Positions 1 to 5,256 of a stretch of DNA of 5,256 nt are shown piece after piece; within the stretch, counting starts at the first letter, position 1; every line of letters begins with the position of its first letter. Source of the stretch: Planctomycetota bacterium (GTDB lineage Bacteria; Planctomycetota; B143-G9); the NCBI GenBank assembly GCA_003644275.1, contig QNBY01000105.1, positions 1-5,256 of the forward strand, written 5' to 3'. The notes beneath the pieces were generated by a model. That model was given only the letters and a program-made list of their open reading frames with translations. It had not been told where the DNA came from and ran no database searches. A program made the position numbers and the translations under genes.

Positions 1-1
1 G

Positions 2-244
2 GCCGGAATACCGCCCGGCGCGTGCGTGGACGCCGGGCTCGTGCGGCGGATATGGGGGATTTCCGCTCCGGGGGGCAAGGACAAGGGGCAGCGTCCGGCG
101 TGCCTTTGCTCGCCCTCCCGCGACATAGGCGCGTGGGACACCTGCCTGCACGGCTGCACCTACTGCTACGCCGTGTCCTCGCCGGAACGGGCGGCGGCCG
201 CCCACGCCCGGCACGATCCGGCCTCTCCCGTGCTAATTCCCTGA
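2..244 (+). CDS. DUF1848 family protein, C-terminal fragment (5' end outside window)
   Basis: The reading frame is open from the left edge and stops with TGA at 242-244, leaving the last 80 residues. The fragment resembles the conserved C-terminus of DUF1848: a C-V-D-A segment (Cys8), then K-D-K-G-Q-R (residues 26-31), a C-x-C pair (Cys34, Cys36), R-D-I-G-A-W-D-T, and a C-x3-C-x2-C cluster (Cys48, Cys52, Cys55) followed by Y-A. The family has no established function. Its C-terminal cysteines resemble the iron-sulfur cluster motif of radical SAM enzymes, so [4Fe-4S] binding is plausible but unproven. The GTG at 26 is only an internal Val codon, because family-like sequence continues upstream of it. 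The last 12 bp overlap the 3' end of the convergent mutS2 gene. The tail after the cysteine cluster is 25 residues, Ala-rich and unremarkable. Family assignment is from memory of the motif and is fairly secure; function is unknown. Confidence 0.85.
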   Translation, partial: AGIPPGACVDAGLVRRIWGISAPGGKDKGQRPACLCSPSRDIGAWDTCLHGCTYCYAVSSPERAAAAHARHDPASPVLIP

Positions 245-2158
245 CGGCCCGCGCGGGGGTTCGAGCTGCGACAGGGGGAGGGTGAGCATACGGCCGTGAA
301 CTCGGACGGTGGCCGTTCCCTTCTTCGATATTCTCTCTATCACGCCGTCCGCCCTCAACACGCGCACGTAAACGGGATCCCCGGGCTTGAAGGCGGCCTC
401 GGCCTTCTTTTCCTGCTCCCTCAGTTTCTCGAGGCGTCTCTCGAGCTCCCGCTTCAGCGCGGCGGCTTCCTTGCGGTCGCTCTCCGCTTCCTTGAGCCGT
501 TCGGCGAGGGTTCGGCGTTCCTTTTCGAGAAGGCGGCGGATGCGTTGCAACTCCTCCCAGGCCTCGCGCTCGGCGCGTTCCGGGCGGCCGATGAGCTCCC
601 GCGCGCGCGACACCACCGGAGCGGGCATACCCAGCCGCGCCGCGATCTGAAGCGCCCGCGATTCGCCCGCCTCGCCCACCACCAGGCGGTAGGTGGGTTC
701 GAGGGTGGAGGCGTCGAACTCCATGCCCGCGTTCTGAACGGCCGGCTCGGTGTAGGCCAGCCTCTTCAGCGCCCCGATGTGCGTGGTGACCACGGCCGGA
801 ATGCGGCGGGCGGTGAGTTCCTCCAGGATGGCCACCCCGAGGGCGGCGCCCTCCGCCGGATCGGTGCCCGAGCCCAACTCGTCGAGCAGCACCAGGCTGC
901 GCGGCGTGGCGGCCTCGAGAATCCTTACGATGCGGCCCACGTGCGAGGAAAAGGTGGAGAGGCTTTGCTCCAACGACTGCTCGTCCCCTATGTCGGCGTA
1001 CACCCCGTCGAAGAACGGCACGTCGGCCTGGGCCGCAGGCACGGGCAACCCGCAGAGGGCCATGAGCGCCGTCACCCCCACCGTCTTCAGCGCCACCGTC
1101 TTGCCGCCCGTGTTGGGGCCCGTCACCACGAGCACCCGGTAGTCCGCGCCGAGCGTGAGGGTGAGGGGGACCACCTCGCGCGGGCGGCCGTCTCCGTCCT
1201 TCTCTCCTTCTTCGAGGGCCATCTTCACCAGCAGGGGATGCCGCGCTTCCTCGAGGTGCAGCACCGAACCCGACACGAAGGGGAAGGTGCAGCGGTAGGC
1301 CTCCGCGAACCGCGCGGCGGCGGAGAGGAAGTCGAGTCTGGCGGCTGCGGCGAACAGGCGCTCCATGTCGGAGGCGTTCCTCGCGGCGGAGGCGGTGAGA
1401 CGGGCGAGAAGCCTGCGTTCCTCCGCCCGCTCGTTGGAGCGTTCGCTCTGGAGCTCGTTCGTTATCTCCACCACCGCGTAGGGCTCCATGAAGGAAGTGG
1501 CGCCGGAATCGCTGGTGTAGTGGAGCAGGCCGGGGAAGCGCGAGCGGCTGTCCGTCTTCACGGCCATCACGAAACGCTCGCCGGAGAAGGTGGGCTCGGG
1601 GAACTGGAGCATCCTGCGGTACTCCGGGTGGCGCGATATGCGGCGGAGCTTCTCGGCTATCACGTTCTCCAGGTCGGCGATCCTGCGGCGTATGCGGGAT
1701 ATCTCGAGGGAAGCGGTGTCGCGTATCCTGTCGCGCTCGTCCACCACCGCGTCCACCTCGGCCCGGAAGGAAGACAGGTCGGGGAGCGAGGCGCAGAACT
1801 CGGCGAGGGTGGGGGCCTCGGCGCGGCGGCGGACGATGGAGGAAGCGGCGGCCTCCACTATGCCGATGGAGTTCGCGAGCCTCCTCAGGACGGCGGCGGG
1901 AAGGGGGGCTTGCTTCCTCGCCGCGGAGAGGGCGGCGGACGGAGGGCGGAAATCGGCGAGCGAGGGGGCGCCGCCGGAGCGATGGAGGGCCGCCGCCTCC
2001 TCGACCTCCAGCGCGGCGCGGCGGAGCTCGGCGAGATCGGAGAACGGGCGCAGCGCCCGGGCGTGTTCGGCCCCCTCGCGCGTCTCGCAGAACGAGGCCA
2101 CTATCTCCAGGACCGCCGGGAACTCCAGGACTTCGAGCCATTCATCGGCGAAAGGCAT
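233..2158 (-). CDS. mutS2: MutS2-like ATPase lacking the C-terminal Smr domain
   Basis: The predicted protein has 641 residues. Its N-terminus (L-E-V-L-E-F, then a F-C-E-T-x-E-G segment) is typical of MutS2, which fixes the ATG at 2158. The helical core/lever region covers about residues 1-300. The ATPase follows: Walker A GPNTGGKT (347-354), the signature around D392-E393 through S-T-F-S-S-H (406), Walker B L-L-D-E-L-G-S-G-T-D-P (D426, E427) and the switch histidine T-T-H-I (H460). A charged coiled coil spans about 525-588, and a KOW-like segment with P-G-D-P-V-Y-V spans about 590-633. The chain then stops. Known MutS2 proteins are around 780 residues and end in an Smr nuclease domain, which is absent here. 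Family roles, known from other species, are suppression of homologous recombination by binding branched DNA and, in Bacillus subtilis, rescue of collided ribosomes. A mutS mismatch-repair role is unlikely because the mismatch-binding domain is missing. Family call is firm; which role survives without Smr is open. Confidence 0.95.
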   Translation of the reverse strand: MPFADEWLEVLEFPAVLEIVASFCETREGAEHARALRPFSDLAELRRAALEVEEAAALHRSGGAPSLADFRPPSAALSAARKQAPLPAAVLRRLANSIGIVEAAASSIVRRRAEAPTLAEFCASLPDLSSFRAEVDAVVDERDRIRDTASLEISRIRRRIADLENVIAEKLRRISRHPEYRRMLQFPEPTFSGERFVMAVKTDSRSRFPGLLHYTSDSGATSFMEPYAVVEITNELQSERSNERAEERRLLARLTASAARNASDMERLFAAAARLDFLSAAARFAEAYRCTFPFVSGSVLHLEEARHPLLVKMALEEGEKDGDGRPREVVPLTLTLGADYRVLVVTGPNTGGKTVALKTVGVTALMALCGLPVPAAQADVPFFDGVYADIGDEQSLEQSLSTFSSHVGRIVRILEAATPRSLVLLDELGSGTDPAEGAALGVAILEELTARRIPAVVTTHIGALKRLAYTEPAVQNAGMEFDASTLEPTYRLVVGEAGESRALQIAARLGMPAPVVSRARELIGRPERAEREAWEELQRIRRLLEKERRTLAERLKEAESDRKEAAALKRELERRLEKLREQEKKAEAAFKPGDPVYVRVLRADGVIERISKKGTATVRVHGRMLTLPLSQLEPPRGPSGN

Positions 2159-2165
2159 GTGCGAG

Positions 2166-2171
2166 AGTATA
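2166..2171 (-). promoter_or_regulatory. -10 box of mutS2, probable leaderless start
   Basis: Read on the minus strand, TATACT (5 of 6 matches to TATAAT) is separated by exactly 7 nt from the mutS2 ATG at 2158. Transcription would therefore begin at or next to the A of the start codon. No convincing Shine-Dalgarno precedes the ATG: the nearest purine run is GGGA directly before the TATACT box, which is too far away. This is the geometry of leaderless genes. A clear -35 hexamer is not visible 16-19 bp upstream, which lowers confidence. An in-frame ATG at 2194 would place the box inside the gene, but homology to MutS2 begins only after 2158. Confidence 0.5.
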
Positions 2172-2199
2172 TCCCGTTTCCGCTTTCGCGGCATCCCGC

Positions 2200-2235
2200 G
2201 GGCGGCGGGCGGTGGAGGAACCGGGCGGACCGCCC
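2200..2235. repeat. Cluster of GGGCGG motifs (three direct, one inverted)
   Basis: GGGCGG occurs at 2200-2205, 2207-2212 and 2223-2228, and its reverse complement CCGCCC at 2230-2235. The cluster lies 29-64 bp upstream of the mutS2 -10 box, a usual distance for an activator or repressor site. In DNA this GC-rich the repetition may be chance, so the regulatory reading is weak. Confidence 0.4.
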
Positions 2236-2237
2236 GG
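2221..2237. repeat. 17-bp perfect dyad, candidate operator
   Basis: CCGGGCGG, a single central A, then CCGCCCGG forms a perfect 8-bp inverted repeat. It is not followed by a T-run on either strand and both flanking genes point away from it, so it is not a terminator. Its place between two divergent promoters makes a protein-binding site shared by both genes the most natural reading. No regulator is encoded in the window, and the sequence matches no operator that I recognise. Confidence 0.5.
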
Positions 2238-2269
2238 CGCTCGAAAGAAGAAGTCGAACCTGTGAAGCG

Positions 2270-2298
2270 TTGCAGGGTGAAGAATCGGGTATCATTAT
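2270..2298 (+). promoter_or_regulatory. Possible promoter of the peptidase gene
   Basis: Two overlapping candidates exist. TTGCAG (2270-2275) and CATTAT (2293-2298) are 17 bp apart but each matches its consensus only partly. TATCAT (2290-2295) is a better -10 box (5 of 6) but has no well-placed -35 element. Either would give an mRNA leader of about 45-55 nt. The surrounding AT-rich sequence in an otherwise GC-rich window supports a promoter here; the exact boxes are uncertain. Confidence 0.35.
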
Positions 2299-2322
2299 TC
2301 ACAAACACGCAAAGCCCCAGGA

Positions 2323-2334
2323 TCGTTCGAACGA
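2323..2334. repeat. 12-bp perfect palindrome in the peptidase leader
   Basis: TCGTTCGAACGA is a perfect palindrome that ends 8 nt before the GGAG ribosome site of the peptidase gene. It lies downstream of the candidate promoter, where a repressor could block transcription. As RNA it has too little loop to make a stable hairpin. It contains GTTC and GAAC half-sites in the order opposite to, and closer than, a Gram-positive LexA box, so it is not one. Confidence 0.45.
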
Positions 2335-2342
2335 ACCGGATT

Positions 2343-2346
2343 GGAG
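2343..2346 (+). promoter_or_regulatory. Ribosome binding site of the peptidase gene
   Basis: GGAG lies 5 nt before the ATG at 2352. It supports this start together with the signal peptide that begins at once after it. The contrast with mutS2, which lacks such a site, is notable. Confidence 0.65.
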
Positions 2347-2351
2347 CACGA

Positions 2352-5256
2352 ATGAACCGCACGTTGGCATCGGCCCTCACCCTGTTGGCCGCGCTCGTCG
2401 TTTTCAGCGCGGGATGCGCCGAGCGCTCCCGCCCGCGGCCGGTTCCGCCCTCCCCCTCCGCGAGCGTCCCGTCCGGCGCGGTGGAGCGCACGTCCGCGCC
2501 GGCCGCCGTGGACCCCTCCCGCAGCGGGGCGGCGGCGGTGGCGCACGACCTCAAGATGCGCCTCGACCCGACCGAGCACATCATCGACGCGACCGACATC
2601 ATAACCTTCGACGGCAAGGGCTCGGCGTCCAAACCGATAGTCCTCGTGCTCTCCAAGGCCATGAAGGTGCTCAACCTGGTGGAAGCGGGGAGCAACAAAC
2701 TGGTGTCCTACACCGAGCACCCGCTCGAAGGCGGAGAGGACGGCGGCTTCAAGGCGGTGTGTTTCTGGATAAAGGGCGCTCAGCCCAAGGTCATAGTCAG
2801 TTACTTCGGCAAGATTTACGATCCGGTGAAGGAACCCGGCAACCTCCGTTTCGTGGCGGGCGGCTACACCAGCGGGATAATCGGCGAGGAAGGCATATTC
2901 CTCGGGCGCGGTACGGGATGGTACCCCGACACGTGGGAGTCCATGGCGCGCTACCGGCTGGAGATAATCACTCCGGCCCCCTACTGCGCCGTCGCTCCCG
3001 GCAACTTCGTCGGCCGCAGGCACGAGGACGGGAAGACCATATCGTGCTACGACAGCGGCATGACGATAGACGGCCTCGACGTGGCGGGCGGCAGGTACGC
3101 CGTCTCCGAGAAAACGGTCGGGGACGTTACCGTGCGCACCTACTTCAATCCCGAGGACGCAAAGCTCGCCCCCGCCTACATAGACGCCGCGGCGGCCTAC
3201 ATCAAGCGGTACAGTGAGCTTCTCGGGCCGTACCCGTACAACCGCTTCGCCGTCGTCTCGAACTTCTTCCCCACCGGCTACGGCATGCCCGGCTACACCC
3301 TGCTGGGGCGCAACGTCATACGCCGGATGCACATCCAGGAATACGCGCTGGGACACGAGATAGTCCACGACTGGTGGGGCAACGGCGTCTTCGTGGACTG
3401 GGAGAAGGGCAACTGGTGCGAAGGGCTCACCACCTACTGCGCCAACTACTACTGGCTGGAGGACACCCTGGGCGAGGACGACCCCAAGGTGATAGAGTAC
3501 CGCCGCAAGTGCCTGCAACGCTTCAAGGTCTTCGTGAATCCCTCCAACGACTACCCGCCCATCCGCTTCCGCGGCAAGAAGGTGGAGACGGACAACGAGG
3601 TGGGCTACACCAAGCTCGCCATGATGTTCCACCAGCTCCGCCTCCGGGTGGGCAAGAAGAAGTTCTTTGCGTCGCTCAGGGAGTTCTACTCCCGCTTCCG
3701 CGGCAAGTCGGCGTGCTGGGACGACATACGCGCGTGCTTCGAGGACGTTTGCGGCGTGGAGCTGGGGGACTTCTTCGACATGTGGCTGAACCGCGTCGGC
3801 CTGCCCGTGGTGAGGCTCGCGGAGGTGCGCTCCGAGAAGGACGGCGACGCCTGGAAGGTGAGCTGCACGCTGGAGCAGGGCGAGCCCGTCTGGGACGTGA
3901 TGCTGGAGCTCGTGGTGACCACGGCGGGCGGCGAGGTGTCCAAGTTCGTGCGTTTCAACTCCCCTTCCGCCGTCTTCACGATAGAGACCGAGAACGAACC
4001 CCGCCTTCTTTCGGTGGACCCGCGAGCCCATCTGCTCAGGGACATAAGCGACGGCGAGGTGCGCCCCTGCCTGAACAAGACGCTGTGGTTCGGCAAGCTG
4101 CTGGTGGTGTATCCCACCGGCACGAAGCACGACGACCGCTACGCCGCGTTCGTCAGGAGGGTTACGGCCGCCCGCCGCGCGAAGGCCGTCCCCTGCAAGG
4201 ACTTCTCGTGGAAGGACGCCGCGGGGTTCAACGTGCTGTTCGTGGGAGGCATGGACGAGATAGGGCGTTTCCTCTCCGACGCCGACCGCTTCCATCTCTC
4301 GCCCGCCGACCTGGTGAAGCGCAAGCTCATAGCCGAGGCCGGGGGGGAGCTCGAGGGCTCCAACATAGCCTTCCTGGCGAGCATGGACCTTCCCGACGGC
4401 GGCACGACGACGGTCTATTCGTGGTTCTCCGATCCGCCGCCCCCGCGCCTGGACCGCATAGTGTTCTTCTACGGCTGGCAGGGATACGTGGCGTTCAAGA
4501 ACGGGCGGAAGCTGCTGGAAGGGGTGCTGGCCGCCCGCGAAGCGCCTCTCGAACACCGGTTCCGGCTGGGGCGCAAGAAGCTGTCGGCGGCGGACATAAA
4601 CCTGCTCGACGGCCTCTCGCCGGAGGAAGCGCGGGCTCTGATCGCCCGCCTCGCCTCGCCGGAGTTCGAAGGCAGGATGACGGGTTCGGAGGGGGGGCGC
4701 GCCGCGGCCGACCTCATCGCGGCTCTGCTGGCCCGCAACGGCTTCAAGCCCGCCGGGCCGGACGGAAGCTACTTCCAGGAGTTCGAGTTCCCGGTGTACT
4801 CCATCGGGAAGGGAAGCGTGAAGTGCGGCGCGGTGGAGGGCGAGGGGTTCTCCCTCGGCGAGATGAAGGGCTCGTGGACCGACGGGACGGCCCTCCCGCT
4901 GGTGTTCGGCGGCGACGGCTCGCTCTCGCGCCCCGCCGTGTACGCGGGCGACGGCATAGTGTGCCCCCAGCTCGGCATGAACCCCTACGAGGGCCTGAAG
5001 GAAGCCGAGCTGCGCGGCAAGGTATTCCTCATATCGGCCTCCACTCCGGCGGGCGTATCGCCCGCCGACCGTTACCGGCTCCGGGACTCCTTCTCCCTGT
5101 ACGGGCGGGTGAAGGCCGCCATGGAGCGCGGCGCGGCGGCGGTGGTGTTCCTCGCCGACAGGCGGGCGTTCCTGTCCTCTCACTACGACCTCGTCACCTA
5201 CGCGAACTACCGCCCGCCGCTGGTGGAGAAGCGCTATTTCGGGAAACCGGCGGAAA
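2352..5256 (+). CDS. Predicted lipoprotein fusing an M1-type aminopeptidase to an M28-type peptidase (3' end outside window)
   Basis: The frame is open from the ATG at 2352 to the window end, giving 968 residues so far. Residues 1-22 form a lipoprotein signal: a basic start, a hydrophobic core and S-A-G-C with Cys22 as the lipidation site (Ser rather than Leu at -3). A Pro/Ser/Ala-rich spacer runs to about 60. An M1-like beta domain (about 65-235) precedes the catalytic domain, which has G-Y-G-M-P-G-Y (309-315) in the place of the GAMEN exopeptidase motif, H-E-I-V-H (335-339), third zinc ligand Glu357 in N-W-C-E-G, and the likely catalytic Tyr419. A beta-sandwich-like segment (about 486-570) and an unassigned domain (about 573-750) follow. 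Residues 755-810 match the start of M28 peptidases (L-A-S-P-E-F-E-G-R-M-T-G-S), and a PA-like insert (about 820-950) follows. The M28 zinc ligands lie beyond the window. It probably trims extracellular peptides at the cell envelope. M1 assignment is strong, M28 good, substrate unknown. Confidence 0.9.
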   Translation, partial: MNRTLASALTLLAALVVFSAGCAERSRPRPVPPSPSASVPSGAVERTSAPAAVDPSRSGAAAVAHDLKMRLDPTEHIIDATDIITFDGKGSASKPIVLVLSKAMKVLNLVEAGSNKLVSYTEHPLEGGEDGGFKAVCFWIKGAQPKVIVSYFGKIYDPVKEPGNLRFVAGGYTSGIIGEEGIFLGRGTGWYPDTWESMARYRLEIITPAPYCAVAPGNFVGRRHEDGKTISCYDSGMTIDGLDVAGGRYAVSEKTVGDVTVRTYFNPEDAKLAPAYIDAAAAYIKRYSELLGPYPYNRFAVVSNFFPTGYGMPGYTLLGRNVIRRMHIQEYALGHEIVHDWWGNGVFVDWEKGNWCEGLTTYCANYYWLEDTLGEDDPKVIEYRRKCLQRFKVFVNPSNDYPPIRFRGKKVETDNEVGYTKLAMMFHQLRLRVGKKKFFASLREFYSRFRGKSACWDDIRACFEDVCGVELGDFFDMWLNRVGLPVVRLAEVRSEKDGDAWKVSCTLEQGEPVWDVMLELVVTTAGGEVSKFVRFNSPSAVFTIETENEPRLLSVDPRAHLLRDISDGEVRPCLNKTLWFGKLLVVYPTGTKHDDRYAAFVRRVTAARRAKAVPCKDFSWKDAAGFNVLFVGGMDEIGRFLSDADRFHLSPADLVKRKLIAEAGGELEGSNIAFLASMDLPDGGTTTVYSWFSDPPPPRLDRIVFFYGWQGYVAFKNGRKLLEGVLAAREAPLEHRFRLGRKKLSAADINLLDGLSPEEARALIARLASPEFEGRMTGSEGGRAAADLIAALLARNGFKPAGPDGSYFQEFEFPVYSIGKGSVKCGAVEGEGFSLGEMKGSWTDGTALPLVFGGDGSLSRPAVYAGDGIVCPQLGMNPYEGLKEAELRGKVFLISASTPAGVSPADRYRLRDSFSLYGRVKAAMERGAAAVVFLADRRAFLSSHYDLVTYANYRPPLVEKRYFGKPAE

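Larger units (their letters stand above)
2159..2351. other. Divergent intergenic region between mutS2 and the peptidase gene
   Basis: This is the only non-coding stretch of any size in the window. It carries the start signals of two divergent genes. The half next to mutS2 (2190-2240) is extremely GC-rich and holds repeated GGGCGG motifs and a perfect dyad. The half next to the peptidase gene (about 2275-2320) is the most AT-rich part of the window and looks like promoter DNA. I see no small ORF with a ribosome site and no tRNA or recognisable riboswitch. Confidence 0.8.

Noticed and set aside
1..232. A remnant Smr domain downstream of mutS2 on the minus strand
   Set aside because: I read the minus strand past the mutS2 stop and found no Smr motif, while the plus strand has a clear DUF1848 coding pattern.
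248..257. CCCGCGCGGG palindrome as a terminator of the DUF1848 gene
   Set aside because: It has no loop and no following T-run, and lies within the mutS2 coding sequence.
22..285. A second open frame over the left end
   Set aside because: It overlaps the DUF1848 frame out of phase. The DUF1848 frame contains the conserved cysteine motifs, this one does not.
2323..2335. LexA (SOS) box near the peptidase start
   Set aside because: The Gram-positive box is GAAC-N4-GTTC. Here the half-sites are in the reverse order and directly adjacent, and no matching half-site occurs at the right distance.
2159..2698. A 180-codon N-terminal extension of mutS2
   Set aside because: The extension would cover the intergenic region and the first 115 codons of the peptidase gene. 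MutS2 similarity starts at the ATG at 2158, and the extension is Arg/Ala/Thr-rich without family similarity. The ATG at 2194 was also considered but has no ribosome site and adds only 12 residues without support.
296..3217. A 973-codon open frame on the plus strand
   Set aside because: It runs antisense through mutS2, crosses the intergenic region and continues out of frame inside the peptidase gene. Its translation is rich in Gly, Arg and His with no family motif. It is an artefact of GC-rich third positions.
2295..5183. A 962-codon open frame on the minus strand
   Set aside because: It is antisense to nearly the whole peptidase gene, whose plus-strand frame carries a signal peptide and zinc motifs. 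The minus translation is low-complexity (Val, His, Gly, Arg, Glu) and matches nothing.

Overview
The window is about two-thirds G+C and tightly packed. It holds three protein genes and one intergenic gap of about 190 bp. The layout is: the 3' end of a DUF1848-family gene (+, enters from the left edge, stops at 244); a mutS2-like gene (-, 233-2158); a divergent promoter region (2159-2351); and a large surface lipoprotein gene (+, starts at 2352, still open at the right edge). There is no tRNA, rRNA, insertion sequence, CRISPR array or phage gene. Most other long open frames are antisense or out-of-frame shadows caused by the GC-rich third codon positions.

Organism: a GC-rich bacterium of uncertain phylum. 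Codon use is distinctive. In the lipoprotein gene about two-thirds of isoleucine codons are ATA (hand count about 23 of 35), which is unusual at this G+C content, and ATA is also common in mutS2. Together with DUF1848 and MutS2 this fits an anaerobic or thermophilic lineage such as Synergistota or a deep-branching actinobacterial class, but that is a guess and the window has no phylogenetic marker.

Left part (1-2158): the DUF1848 gene and mutS2 converge and their 3' ends overlap by 12 bp. The MutS2 has an intact ATPase core and ends in a coiled coil and a KOW-like segment. It lacks the C-terminal Smr nuclease domain that most MutS2 proteins carry, and no remnant of Smr lies beyond its stop.

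Middle (2159-2351): two back-to-back transcription starts. The mutS2 side has a TATACT box exactly 7 nt before the ATG and no good Shine-Dalgarno, which suggests a leaderless mRNA. The peptidase side has a GGAG ribosome site and an AT-rich promoter-like stretch. A 17-bp perfect dyad, a run of GGGCGG motifs and a 12-bp palindrome also lie here and are candidate operators.

Right part (2352-end): the main novelty is a predicted lipoprotein of more than 968 residues. It joins an M1-type zinc aminopeptidase, an uncharacterised linker domain, and the beginning of an M28-type peptidase with a PA-like insert. The protein would tether two exopeptidase modules to the cell envelope. The catalytic residues of the M28 half lie beyond the window.
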